Of a stretch of DNA of 64,000 bases, positions 52,530 through 62,210 are shown piece by piece. Where the stretch lies: the NCBI GenBank assembly GCA_965194535.1, contig OZ239145.1:620001-684000 (forward strand). Reading direction: 5' to 3'. This DNA is from Verrucolacustris abundans (GTDB lineage Bacteria > Verrucomicrobiota > Verrucomicrobiia > Methylacidiphilales > Verrucolacustridaceae). The translations under genes and the position numbers were made by a program. The notes under the pieces were generated by a model. That model had not been told where the DNA came from, ran no database searches, and saw only the letters and a list, made by a program, of their open reading frames with translations. The first letter of the stretch is position 1, and each line of letters starts with the position of its first letter.

Positions 52530-53876
52530 ATGAACATGAAAACATCCACATCCGCAGGGGGGCTTTTCAAAGGGACAGATGGAAGAAATCATCTGGGAAT
52601 TTTTGCTTTGGTAAGCTCCCTCTTTTTTCTGTGGGCGCTTTGCAACGGGATGATCGATGTAATGGACAAGCATTTTCAGGATTTTCTACATTTGACAAAA
52701 GCCCAGTCGGCATGGGTCCAATTTGCCCACTATCTTGGATATTTTCTCATGGCTCTTCCCGCAGGTTGGTTGGCAAGGAAGTTGGGATACAAGGGCGGGA
52801 TTTTGGCGGGTTTGTTAGGTGTGGCAGCGGGATGTCTCTGGTTTATTCCCGCGACCCAGATTTCCACCTTCTGGGCCTTTTTGCTTGGGGTTTGTGTGAT
52901 CTCGATGGGGTTGACCTTCTTAGAAACGATTGCGAATCCTTACACCACCGTTTTGGGGGCGCCCCAGTTTGCGGCTGTTCGGATTAATATTGCCCAGAGC
53001 TTTAACGGAGTGGGTTGGATTTTGGGCCCCATCGTGGGAGGGATGTTTTTCTATTCTTCACAAGGGGCGGAGGCAGCGCACCAACAGCTCTGGATTCCGT
53101 ATGCAGGGATTGCGGGTGGAGTTCTTCTCTTAGGGCTTATTTTTTTATTCGTTCGGTTGCCCGAGATTCAGGTCCCCGACGATTATTCCCAGACCGATTC
53201 TGCTGCAGGCACCTCGAAATCGATCTGGTCCCATCCTCACTTTGTCATGGCCGTGGTGGCACAGTTTTTCTACGTGGCGGCCCAAGCCGGGATCTTCGCC
53301 TTTTTCATCAACTATGTGGTCTCTGAAATTCCGGCTGTGGGCGAAGGATGGAAAAACAACTTTTGGTTGGGGGGCAGTGCGGGGGTGACTGAGAGAGATG
53401 GGAACTGGTATGTGAGCGAGCAGGGTGCGACTAAGCTGTTGGCTTATTTTGGATTCACTCTTTTTCTTTTGGGTCGGGCGACGGGCGCATGGATTTTATC
53501 GAGGGTGGCGGCTCATCGGGTGATGGGCATCTACGCGTTGGCAAATGTAGTCATGATGGCGGGGATTGTGCTGAAGTTGGGATGGCTTTCGTTAGGAGCT
53601 CTCTTTCTGAGCTTCTTCTTTATGTCGGTCATGTTTCCAACGATCTTTGCTCTTGGAATCCATGGATTGGGGGAGAAGTCGAAGTTTGCGTCCTCGTTCA
53701 TTGTGATGGCGATTATGGGTGGAGCCCTCTTGCCCAAGGTGATGGGCTGGGTAGGCGATGTTCGAGATATGTCGACGGCATTTCTTGTTCCGATGGCTTG
53801 CTTTGCAGTGGTGGCGGTTTACGGGTTTACTTGGCCGAAGCTCAGCGGGAGCCGGGATCTGCTGGGCAAAGCTTGA
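52530..53876 (+). CDS. fucP: L-fucose:proton symporter (FucP-like MFS)
   Basis: A 448-aa, 12-helix MFS protein. The start FALVSSLFFLWALCNGMIDVMDKHFQDFLHL contains the FucP helix-1 signature F-LWG/A-x-N. FAHYLGYFLMALPAGWLARKLGYKGG and FLETIANPYTTVLG, with Glu and Asn in helix 4, are typical of FucP and related glucose/galactose permeases. It shares a 43-bp divergent promoter region with fucI, which supports L-fucose as substrate. Confidence 0.92.
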   Translation: MNMKTSTSAGGLFKGTDGRNHLGIFALVSSLFFLWALCNGMIDVMDKHFQDFLHLTKAQSAWVQFAHYLGYFLMALPAGWLARKLGYKGGILAGLLGVAAGCLWFIPATQISTFWAFLLGVCVISMGLTFLETIANPYTTVLGAPQFAAVRINIAQSFNGVGWILGPIVGGMFFYSSQGAEAAHQQLWIPYAGIAGGVLLLGLIFLFVRLPEIQVPDDYSQTDSAAGTSKSIWSHPHFVMAVVAQFFYVAAQAGIFAFFINYVVSEIPAVGEGWKNNFWLGGSAGVTERDGNWYVSEQGATKLLAYFGFTLFLLGRATGAWILSRVAAHRVMGIYALANVVMMAGIVLKLGWLSLGALFLSFFFMSVMFPTIFALGIHGLGEKSKFASSFIVMAIMGGALLPKVMGWVGDVRDMSTAFLVPMACFAVVAVYGFTWPKLSGSRDLLGKA

Positions 53877-53943
53877 TTTCCATTACTTCGTAAGATCGTG
53901 GGTGGTGAATTTAAGCTGTGAATACAATTAATCGATCTGGATA

Positions 53944-53959
53944 AATGGCGTAAGCCATT
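53944..53959. promoter_or_regulatory. Inverted repeat AATGGCGTAAGCCATT upstream of the LacI gene
   Basis: Six-base arms around GTAA, 71 bp upstream of the LacI-type gene at 54031 and 67 bp after fucP. There is no U-run. It may be a LacI-family operator for autoregulation or a weak terminator for fucP. Confidence 0.4.
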
Positions 53960-54030
53960 CGTTCATAGGGATATGTAATCCTTATAATTTGATCTTTTAT
54001 TCGGGTTGAATTGAATATACAAATGCTACA

Positions 54031-55116
54031 TTGAATACGAAAGACCTCAATGTTGCGGATATTGCTGAGTTAGCTGGGGTTTCAAGGGCGACGGTATCCA
54101 GGGTTCTTAACGGCAGTGCGGTGGTTAAACAGAAAACGGTAGAACACATCCGGCAAACGATGGATCGGATGGGTTATGTTCGTCCAGTTATCCGCCCGGG
54201 TCCAAAACCAAAATTGGGAAGTTCTCGGAAACCTCGTTTGGGGTCGATTGCTTTGGTGACGATCGGTTCGAGCCGGCAAGTTTTTCAAGATCCGATTATG
54301 GCGATTTTGGTAGAAGAGCTTCAGAACGCTTGTCGGAAGCGTCAATTAAATCTGATTTTGGATCAGATGATTTCAGCAGATCAGGTACCGCTGTGTGTGC
54401 TGTCCCGGCAAATCGATGGAGCGATTCTAATGGAGTTTGGGCCCAGTGAGAATCTGCGGGCCTGCATTTCCAAGATGGCGAGCTTGGTGCCCTCGGTGCA
54501 TCTCTTTGCGCCAGGTCATCCGGTTGAAAAAATTGATCACGTGACGGTGAATGACGTCGCGATTGGAAGCTTGGCTTATCAGTCTCTATCGTCGTCGGGA
54601 TGTCGCTCGTTTTGGGTCGTCCATAACCGGGATTATTTTCACGAGGCATTGGTTGTACGGGGTCGGGCCATGCTGGATCGGGCAGGGCAGGCGGGAAGCG
54701 TGACCCGAACTTGGGCTCGGCCTATGCCGAACAACTCCGCTCGCCACTTCTGGCCCGAACCGGTGACAGATTTTTCTGATCTTAGCGAAGTGGCTGATGC
54801 TTGTTTGGCAGAGGAAGGGCCTGTCGGAATCTTTATGACCCTGGAACAGGGAGCAAAAGAACTGGCGGACCTTTTGGAGAGACACAAACTGTTGTCCGAT
54901 GGTAAAGTCCGGATGGTGATTGCGGGTAATCACCCTTCCTTAATCAGCGGATTGCCAGAAATGGTGCAGGTTATCGATCTCGATTTTCCCGAATTGATTC
55001 ATACCGCTTTGGATCGGTTGCTCTACCGAGCGAAACATCTTCCGACCCACAATCTGACCTTTCTGGTTCCGCCTCATTTCACTAGTCAGCCGGCAGTAGG
55101 AGAAAAACGAGCCTAA
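54031..55116 (+). CDS. LacI-family transcription regulator next to the fucose genes
   Basis: The HTH reads NVADIAELAGVSRATVSRVLNGSAVVKQKTVEHI, standard for LacI, with an Arg/Lys/Pro-rich hinge. The sensor half has LGSIALVTIGSSRQVFQDPIM, IDGAILMEFG, SSGCRSFWVV and GKVRMVIAGNH. It starts at TTG 54031 with no good ATG nearby. It lies between fucP and a four-gene polysaccharide operon and likely controls one or both. It is only distantly similar to the island LacI, and no TTTACGTAAA site is found nearby. Confidence 0.88.
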   Translation: MNTKDLNVADIAELAGVSRATVSRVLNGSAVVKQKTVEHIRQTMDRMGYVRPVIRPGPKPKLGSSRKPRLGSIALVTIGSSRQVFQDPIMAILVEELQNACRKRQLNLILDQMISADQVPLCVLSRQIDGAILMEFGPSENLRACISKMASLVPSVHLFAPGHPVEKIDHVTVNDVAIGSLAYQSLSSSGCRSFWVVHNRDYFHEALVVRGRAMLDRAGQAGSVTRTWARPMPNNSARHFWPEPVTDFSDLSEVADACLAEEGPVGIFMTLEQGAKELADLLERHKLLSDGKVRMVIAGNHPSLISGLPEMVQVIDLDFPELIHTALDRLLYRAKHLPTHNLTFLVPPHFTSQPAVGEKRA

Positions 55117-55163
55117 GTTAACATCTCTGATTTATTTTAATTACATTAGGCTCATTGTAAATT

Positions 55164-55186
55164 GACGCAGGGGGGTTGCGTCTTTT
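55164..55186 (+). terminator. Terminator after the LacI gene
   Basis: GACGCA (55164-55169), loop GGGGGGT and TGCGTC (55177-55182) form a 6-bp stem followed by TTTT. It lies 48 bp after the LacI stop and separates it from the downstream operon. Confidence 0.6.
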
Positions 55187-55264
55187 ATTGTAAGGTTGTG
55201 TCCCTCAATTTTTTCGATCGATCCAACAAGGGTTTCCTGACTAGGCGGGTATCTATTTCATAAG

Positions 55265-56689
55265 ATGAATCCTTCCATGGCATCCACTGGTAAGGGGGCG
55301 GCCAAGTCGTATCACGTCGGGTCCTTGGTTTATGGGCCTCAAGCTCTTTTGACGGTGATGTTTTGGATGTTGTTGGGGGATCTTTGCCTCCAGATCATGG
55401 AGCAGTTGCCCACTTCTCTTGTGCCCCTGCAGTTGCGGTGGGCGCAAGCTTCCGACACCTTAATCGGGTTTTTATCGGGGAGTTTGCCGGCGGTTTTGGG
55501 GATTTTGCTTAATCCTTTGATCGGGGTCCAAAGTGATCGTCATCGGGGAAAGATGGGTCGTCGGCGTCCATTTCTTTTGGCTGCCACTCCTTTGGTGATG
55601 GTGGCTTTGGTTGGGTTGGGTTTGGCTCAACCTATCTCCACAATCCTGGCTAAATGGACGGGGGCTACAGCAGTCGCGTCCCTGCAGATCGGTTGGATCG
55701 GGGGGTGCATGATGATTTTCATCGTGGCCAACACCTACATCATGCAGGTCTATCAATTCCTTTTTGTCGATGTGATCCCTGCCGAGGTGATGGGAAAATT
55801 TGTCGGTTGTTATCGGGCAGTGGGGGCGCTGGGAGCTTTCGTCTTTCATCGATTCATGTTCGGGAAGGCGGAAACCCACACCGAATGGATCTATATTATT
55901 TCTGCTCTTCTTTATGCCGTTTCCTTCTTCTTATTGGTTTGGAGGGTGCAAGAAGGGACCTATCCAACGCCCCCGCCGAAAACCACCATTCGAAAAATGG
56001 CCCACACCTACTTTACGGAGTGTTTTTCCAAAGTCTTTTATCTCAAGACCTACTCCTTGGCCTTTTGTTTTTGGAGTGCCATCGTACCTCTCTGGACATT
56101 CCTCGTCTTTTTCGGAACGAAACCGGGGCAAGATCTCGGGTATGCACCCACTTTGGGGCTTAGTCTGGAGGCCTTTGGCAAGGTGCGCGGATGGTGTTCC
56201 TTGATTCAAGTACCGATATTTTTTCTCGTCGGGCCTCTGGTCGACCGATTCCACCCTCTCCGAATCGGAATCGTGGGAATGCTTCTTTCCAGCCTGACTT
56301 TTTTCGGGAATTTCTTTTTTGTCCGTGATCAGGGGACATTTACCTTTTGGTTGATTCTAAACTTCATGGCTCAAGCAGTTTACATGGGGGCGTACTTGGC
56401 AATTTTGCCCCGTCTCCTTCCTCGGACCCATTATGGCCAGTTCTTTACGGCGAATCAGATTTTCGGATTTCTGGGAGTTGCCTTGGCTCCCGTCCTGTCC
56501 GGATGGCTTTTGGAAACGGTGAAAGACTACCGTTATATTTATGTCTGGTGTGGAGGTTGTACCTTCGCGGGTTTTGTGATGTGTTTCTTTCTCTATCGGG
56601 AGTGGCTCGTTCGGGGTGGGGATCAGGGGTATCGCCCGCCTGGTTTCGAGAATGAAAGTCCGGCTTTGGGAGGCGTAGCCGCGCACTAA
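55265..56689 (+). CDS. MFS sugar transporter (GPH/SLC45-like)
   Basis: A 474-aa, 12-helix protein. The helix 2-3 loop NPLIGVQSDRHRGKMGRRRPFLLAATPLVM has the D-R-x5-GRRRP motif also seen in the island MFS, and VDVIPAEVMGKFVGCYRAVGALGAF is the helix 4-5 segment. It is first in a tight operon with GH2, beta-helix and esterase genes (4-bp gap to GH2). It probably imports the oligosaccharide cut by the intracellular GH2 enzyme. Confidence 0.85.
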   Translation: MNPSMASTGKGAAKSYHVGSLVYGPQALLTVMFWMLLGDLCLQIMEQLPTSLVPLQLRWAQASDTLIGFLSGSLPAVLGILLNPLIGVQSDRHRGKMGRRRPFLLAATPLVMVALVGLGLAQPISTILAKWTGATAVASLQIGWIGGCMMIFIVANTYIMQVYQFLFVDVIPAEVMGKFVGCYRAVGALGAFVFHRFMFGKAETHTEWIYIISALLYAVSFFLLVWRVQEGTYPTPPPKTTIRKMAHTYFTECFSKVFYLKTYSLAFCFWSAIVPLWTFLVFFGTKPGQDLGYAPTLGLSLEAFGKVRGWCSLIQVPIFFLVGPLVDRFHPLRIGIVGMLLSSLTFFGNFFFVRDQGTFTFWLILNFMAQAVYMGAYLAILPRLLPRTHYGQFFTANQIFGFLGVALAPVLSGWLLETVKDYRYIYVWCGGCTFAGFVMCFFLYREWLVRGGDQGYRPPGFENESPALGGVAAH

Positions 56690-56693
56690 CGAG

Positions 56694-59600
56694 ATGAAGC
56701 CACGTCCTCCCGCCCAAGATTATTTCGCAGAGATCGCAACTCAGGCGGCGGTTCCCCATCGTCCCGGATTACGTCCAGCCCCTCGAGCGACGTGTCCGCA
56801 GAAAAAGCTCCCTTGGAAAACGGGACCCCTGGCTTCGCCCCGTCCCCTCGCTTCAAAAATCGAAACTGCGGACGATTTGCAAAAAGCCTTGGTTCAAGCG
56901 AGACGAGAACATGCACCTTTCTTGGAAAACCACGCTCCCGCGATGCAGAGTCTCCGGGCCAAGCAGGAGATTCACCGATTCCAGTGGAGGGTTGAATCGG
57001 ATATGGATCGCCGCGAATTTGCCTCGGTTCTTGAAGGGAAGGGAGGGTGGCAGGAGGTTCGATTGCCCCACTACGGCCCTCCTTTGGGTAAGGCCGCCAC
57101 CTTGTATCGGACGGAGTTTGAATTAGAGAGTTCGGTAGCTTCGCAGGAAGATGTCGTTCTTGGATTCGGCGGAGTGGATTACTCCTGTCAGGTCTATCTC
57201 AACGGAATCTGTCTTGGATCCCACGAGGGATTTTTCGAGGAGTTTGAATTTTCATGTCGGGAGGCACTTCGTCCTGGGAAAAATGTTCTTTTGGTTCGGG
57301 TAGAGAACGACTTCACCATGCTGGGCAGTCAGAAAGACGGGCAAGCGATCAACGGCGATAAGATCTATGCCGCGACCGGACTTGGATATAATGAGCCTGA
57401 GTTGGGGTGGCATCATTGCCCAGCTGGTATGGGAATATGGAATCGTGTGTTTTTCGAAGGACGATCCCGTCTTCAGATCACCGACTTGTGGGTTCGCCCT
57501 ATGCCAGAGGAGGAAGCGGCGGAGATTCGCCTCGAAGTCACTCAGCGGGGGCGGGGCTTGCCTGAAGGAGCTGTTTTACAGGTCTCGGTGTTTGGCCAAA
57601 ACTTTCCCGCCACTATTTTGGAGAAGCAGCGATATCAACCTTCAGCCCGTACCTTACGTGGCTTCGGGGATTTGGATGGGGACCATAAGGCGGAAATCCC
57701 TGCCGAGATGGAGAACGGCGTAAACTTTTTTACCCTTCGTGTTCCGATGCCGAAGGCGCGAATTTGGGATCTGAACAGCCCTTGGCTGTACCAGGCTCAG
57801 GTGGAGCTTGTTGAAACGAACGGGAAAGTGCTGGATGGGCTGGCTCGCTCCTTTGGAATGCGGACTTTTCGTCAGGATGAGGATTCGAAACCGAAAGGGA
57901 AATTCTATCTCAATGGTCGAGAGATCCGGCTCCGCGGTGCCAACACCATGGGGCATCTGGAGCGGTGTATTATGGAGGGAAATCTGGATCAGCTACGAGA
58001 CGATGTTCTTCTCGCAAAACTAACCCATATGAACTTCCTGCGACTGACGCAGAGGCCGGTTCATCGGGAAGTGTATGATATGTGTGACCGCTTGGGTCTG
58101 TTGCTGCAGACCGATATGCCCATGTTTGCTACCGTCCGGCGAAATCAGCTGCTCGAGGTGGTGCGCCAGTGCAGTCGTATGGAACGACATGTTCGGGCCC
58201 ATCCTTCAAACATTCTTGTCTCCTTCATCAACGAACCCAGGCCGGCGGCTGCCGCCAAGCCACACCGTTTTATTCTCCGAAACGAGATGGAGCGGATGTT
58301 TTCGATGGGAATCGAAGCTGTACGGCAGGAAAATCCAGACCGGGTGATCAAGTGTGTCGACGGGGATTATGATCCGCCCTCCCCGTACGGAGTGCCGGAC
58401 AATCACTGCTACTGCGGTTGGTATATCGGACACGGAATCGACCTTGGAGCGTTGGAGGCAGGTGGTTGGCTGCCCGTGAAGCCGGGCTGGCATTTCGGGT
58501 GTGGAGAATTTGGAGCTGAAGGACTTGATTCCCACGGGGTGATGAAAAAATACTATCCACGGGATTGGCAACCGTCCTCGCTCAAAAGCGCGTGGACGCC
58601 ACAGATTCTTGCCGAATCCCAAAGCTGGAACTTTCACTTTCTCTGGTACGACACCCCGAAAGATGCCGGGGGTTGGATTGAAGCTAGCCAGCGGCATCAG
58701 GAGTGGATCACACGGTTAATGACTGAGGCCTATCGTCGGCACTCTTGGATGAACACTTTTGCCATCCACCTTTTCATCGATGCTTGGCCGTGCGGGTGGA
58801 TGAAGGCGATCATGGATGTGGATCGCGTTCCGAAAAAGGCATGGTTCGCATATCGGGATGCCCTTAGCCCAACGGCAGTTTCGTTGCGTTGCTCGCGAAC
58901 CCAAGCTTGGTCGGGGGAAGTGGTGCCGGTGGAGTTATGGGTTTCTCATGATCCAGCCGAGAAGCTGGCAGGAGCAAGTTGGGTTTATGAAATGAAACTG
59001 AATGGCAAAGGAGTGGCTCACGGCAAAGCTCCAGCCAAAGTGCCTGCCTGTAGCTCTTTGGGGCAGGGGATCCTTCCAATCAAAATGCCTCAGGTGGAAA
59101 AAACATCGGTCGTTCAAGTGGGAGCGACCTTGTTGGACGCATCCGGAAAACCGATTCATGACCGTACGATTGAGTTAAGGGTATTTCCGCGGCTGAGTCC
59201 TGGGGAGCTTGCCCCTTGGGTACCAGAGGGAGCCGTGGGGAAAAGCACATGGTTGAATCTTTTGGGGCCAAAAGCAACAGCACGTCGAAAAGATGCAAGG
59301 GCTCCAGTGGTGATTCCTTGCTGGGAGGCATACCTCGAAAATCAGGCGGAGATTGATTCCGCCGTGAGGGATGGTGCCGTTGCACTCTTTTTGCCGTTAC
59401 CTCCCGGGGTTTATCGGATGGGGAAGCAGGAGATTGCCGTACGGGTGGCAGGAATGGGGCCGCGGCATTTTGTTTCGGGTGTAACGAGCCATCCTTGGGT
59501 GGAGGGATTCGGATCGGAAGACTTCAAATTCTGGCATTTCGCATCGTTGGGGCATCCTGCTCCGATTCAGACCACCGTTCTCGAGGGCAAGGGGTGGAAC

Positions 59601-59798
59601 ACAGTTTTACGGAGTGGAGACGGCGGATGGAAACGTCCGTGGGATTATGTCCCCGTTGTCGTGGAAACGTCCGAGGGGAAAGGTCGCTGGGTTGTCTGCC
59701 AAGTAGAACTTCCGTCCACAGTTGGAACCAATCCGACGGCCGCCCGATTCGCGAAAAATCTGATCGCTGGAAAGAATCACTTTAATCCTCATGAGTAA
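56694..59798 (+). CDS. Cytoplasmic GH2-family glycoside hydrolase
   Basis: The order is GH2: jelly-roll sugar-binding domain (about 95-260, with DYSCQVYLNGICLGSHEGFFEEFEF), immunoglobulin-like domain (about 260-390), then a TIM barrel. The acid/base is Glu514 in FINEPRP and the nucleophile probably Glu605 in GCGEFGAEG. A C-terminal beta region follows. The first 90 residues are Pro-rich and contain no signal peptide, so it is predicted cytoplasmic. GH2 covers beta-galactosidases, mannosidases and glucuronidases; specificity cannot be assigned. It overlaps the next gene by 8 bp. Confidence 0.85.
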   Translation: MKPRPPAQDYFAEIATQAAVPHRPGLRPAPRATCPQKKLPWKTGPLASPRPLASKIETADDLQKALVQARREHAPFLENHAPAMQSLRAKQEIHRFQWRVESDMDRREFASVLEGKGGWQEVRLPHYGPPLGKAATLYRTEFELESSVASQEDVVLGFGGVDYSCQVYLNGICLGSHEGFFEEFEFSCREALRPGKNVLLVRVENDFTMLGSQKDGQAINGDKIYAATGLGYNEPELGWHHCPAGMGIWNRVFFEGRSRLQITDLWVRPMPEEEAAEIRLEVTQRGRGLPEGAVLQVSVFGQNFPATILEKQRYQPSARTLRGFGDLDGDHKAEIPAEMENGVNFFTLRVPMPKARIWDLNSPWLYQAQVELVETNGKVLDGLARSFGMRTFRQDEDSKPKGKFYLNGREIRLRGANTMGHLERCIMEGNLDQLRDDVLLAKLTHMNFLRLTQRPVHREVYDMCDRLGLLLQTDMPMFATVRRNQLLEVVRQCSRMERHVRAHPSNILVSFINEPRPAAAAKPHRFILRNEMERMFSMGIEAVRQENPDRVIKCVDGDYDPPSPYGVPDNHCYCGWYIGHGIDLGALEAGGWLPVKPGWHFGCGEFGAEGLDSHGVMKKYYPRDWQPSSLKSAWTPQILAESQSWNFHFLWYDTPKDAGGWIEASQRHQEWITRLMTEAYRRHSWMNTFAIHLFIDAWPCGWMKAIMDVDRVPKKAWFAYRDALSPTAVSLRCSRTQAWSGEVVPVELWVSHDPAEKLAGASWVYEMKLNGKGVAHGKAPAKVPACSSLGQGILPIKMPQVEKTSVVQVGATLLDASGKPIHDRTIELRVFPRLSPGELAPWVPEGAVGKSTWLNLLGPKATARRKDARAPVVIPCWEAYLENQAEIDSAVRDGAVALFLPLPPGVYRMGKQEIAVRVAGMGPRHFVSGVTSHPWVEGFGSEDFKFWHFASLGHPAPIQTTVLEGKGWNTVLRSGDGGWKRPWDYVPVVVETSEGKGRWVVCQVELPSTVGTNPTAARFAKNLIAGKNHFNPHE

Positions 59799-62199
59799 GC
59801 TCACGCCGTGCCTTGGCTTGTTGGGTTGGGTGCTTGTTTCGGGATTGGAGGCGGCTCCCGTGGTGATCTGGGCCTCGGACCCTGTCCGTCCTGGCGAAAC
59901 GGTGGTGGTTCGTGGGGACGCTTTCGGTAGGAAAGCAAAGGTGGAGGTGTCCGTTTCAGGGCAGGGGGAGTGGAAGCAGGCGGAGGTTTTGCAGCAAACC
60001 GAACGGACCTTGAAGTTTGTTTTGCCGATGGAACTTCCCGCGGGTGTGGTTTCCTATCGGATTCAGGCGGATGGAGCATTTTCGGAAGTGCGAATGTTGA
60101 ATACACCACAAATTTGGTGGATTCAGGGTGACCAAGTCGAATCAGCCACTCCCGGGGGTTGGATTCGTCTGTTTGGGCTGAATCTAAGGCTAAAAAAAGG
60201 GGCCAAGCTGATTTTGCGAAACGATGCGACTTCCGTTCCTTTACGACTGATTGCCGTGGATGATTATAATTTCCGTGCTGAAGTGCTCGACACGGTTTCT
60301 GTCGGTGGATATCAGGTGGAGTTTAAATCGGGGGAGAGCCCTACGGGTGAGAACGTGGTGGCAGGCAAGGTGGAAATCGTGACCTCTCCCAAGCAGCTTA
60401 ACAAAGTATACAATGTGACCGATTTCGGGGCGAAGCCGGGACAACCCGATGCAATCCAGTACTACACGGGAATGAAGGCGCTGGACCAGGTGGACAGTAC
60501 TCAATCGATTCAGAAAGCGTTACAGGCCGCAGGGAAAGGTGGAGGCGGGATCGTGTATTTTCCTCGCGGAATTTACGTCTTATCAAAAGGAGTGGAGGTG
60601 CCGGCTGGAGTGATTTTACGGGGTGCAGGACGTGGACAAACGGCGCTTTCGTGGGTGGATGATCAACTGCCTAGGGAAAAAGAGGATATTCTGAAGCTGG
60701 TGTGGGGATCGCTGCTTTTTAAGCCGATTCCCGATCCGAAATCTCAGTCCCACCCATTCTTGATCCGCGGGCCTGGACATTTCGGGGTGGAGGATCTGGC
60801 GATCTATGCGGTGAATCACCGAGCGGGCATTCTTTCCGACTTTCCTGATACGGCGCCTGGGGCAGGACATGTGAAGATTCATCGGGTGTTGATGAGGCTT
60901 AACCGCTTCATCAATGTGCAGAGAACCGGTCGACACTATGCGGACGCGGAGGAAGCTTTTCTGCGACGCTGGAAAGACGAGCCAAAGGGAGGAGCCAATT
61001 CTCAAGGGGCGATCCATCTGAGCGGGCCAAATCTGGAGGTGATCGACTGCGATATTTACTCCTCCATGTCGGCGATGATCTTCAATGGAGCCAGTGGGGT
61101 AATAGCTCGTAACCGAATCGGAGGGACGGGGCGTTCCTGGACGGTGATGGGTCGCAAGACCAGAAAGTTGATCTTTGAGGAGAACCTTTGTTTGGATGGT
61201 GGAATCTGTCTTCTCAATGTGCACGTCACGGCTTCCCACGAGGGAAAACTGGGCGAAGCGAGCAACTTTTCCCGAGAGCTGTACTGTGCCCGAAACTCGA
61301 TCGAGGATTGTTATGTCTTGGATCGGGACGGCGGATTTGTTTCCGATTTCCACTCGCCGTTGGGAATTTACACGGGATGGGCGAAACGTTCGGATGGAAC
61401 GAAAACCACACTCGCTTCTTCGATGCAGGGGGACGATCTGAGCGCAAAATGGGTGGGGGCGATGGTTTCAGTCCTGGATGGGAAAGGGGCGGGCCAAGTG
61501 AGATTTATGAAATCCTTGGAGGAAGACAGGGTCGAAACGGATGAGCCTTGGCTGGTCCCGCTGGATGAAACCTCTTTTGTTTCGGTGTCCAAGACTCTTT
61601 ATCGGGGTCTTTTTCTCGACAATCTCGTGGAGGATGCAGGGAATGCGGTTTCGTTGTGGGGAGGCGGGGTGGAAATGGTGGTCGCAGGTAATTATTCTGA
61701 ACGGGGTGGTGCGCTGAATCAGATTACCTTGTGTCACGGAGATCAGTTCATTCCTGGAATGAGGGCTCAGTTTCTAGACAACGTAATCACGGAGGGAATT
61801 AACTGGGGTGCTTCCTATGTGTTTCCACGAGGATCCCTCATCGGGACTTATACCTACACCCCCCTTTATTTTGAGCGGGTGATTCAAAAAAACAAAGGCC
61901 AGCCCGTGACTGCGCCCGATTACCATGGACCTTTGGCGGTCGATCAGATCTTTCGGCGGAACCGGATCGAATCGGCTGGAAACTTTTATGCGGGGGGAAT
62001 GGTGGGGAACATTCTTTTCGAGGCGGGGGAGGTGAAGCATTCGCGGATTGGAGTGGATATTCGGGAGACGGGTGGCCGTTGGGATGATTCCATTCTAGAG
62101 GGGGGTCCGGTCGATGTCTTGATTCGTAACAACAAGATGATCGATGTTGCCCAACCCTATTCGGGAGATTATTTGAAAAACGCAAAGATCGTGCGCTAA
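59791..62199 (+). CDS. Secreted right-handed beta-helix protein (pectate-lyase-superfamily type)
   Basis: Signal peptide (LGLLGWVLVSGLEAAP) and two small beta-sandwich units (about 20-215) precede the helix domain. The latter opens VYNVTDFGAKPGQPDAIQ and has STQSIQKALQAAGKGGGGIVYFPRGIYVL, the Pectate_lyase_3 entry pattern. Many of its later turns show N-x-I or N-x-V ladder residues. It lies in an operon between GH2 and the esterase genes, so it likely acts as a polysaccharide lyase or hydrolase outside the cytoplasm. No GDD pair like that of the island GH87 proteins is seen. Confidence 0.8.
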   Translation: MSKLTPCLGLLGWVLVSGLEAAPVVIWASDPVRPGETVVVRGDAFGRKAKVEVSVSGQGEWKQAEVLQQTERTLKFVLPMELPAGVVSYRIQADGAFSEVRMLNTPQIWWIQGDQVESATPGGWIRLFGLNLRLKKGAKLILRNDATSVPLRLIAVDDYNFRAEVLDTVSVGGYQVEFKSGESPTGENVVAGKVEIVTSPKQLNKVYNVTDFGAKPGQPDAIQYYTGMKALDQVDSTQSIQKALQAAGKGGGGIVYFPRGIYVLSKGVEVPAGVILRGAGRGQTALSWVDDQLPREKEDILKLVWGSLLFKPIPDPKSQSHPFLIRGPGHFGVEDLAIYAVNHRAGILSDFPDTAPGAGHVKIHRVLMRLNRFINVQRTGRHYADAEEAFLRRWKDEPKGGANSQGAIHLSGPNLEVIDCDIYSSMSAMIFNGASGVIARNRIGGTGRSWTVMGRKTRKLIFEENLCLDGGICLLNVHVTASHEGKLGEASNFSRELYCARNSIEDCYVLDRDGGFVSDFHSPLGIYTGWAKRSDGTKTTLASSMQGDDLSAKWVGAMVSVLDGKGAGQVRFMKSLEEDRVETDEPWLVPLDETSFVSVSKTLYRGLFLDNLVEDAGNAVSLWGGGVEMVVAGNYSERGGALNQITLCHGDQFIPGMRAQFLDNVITEGINWGASYVFPRGSLIGTYTYTPLYFERVIQKNKGQPVTAPDYHGPLAVDQIFRRNRIESAGNFYAGGMVGNILFEAGEVKHSRIGVDIRETGGRWDDSILEGGPVDVLIRNNKMIDVAQPYSGDYLKNAKIVR

Positions 62200-62210
62200 A
62201 TGCATTTTCC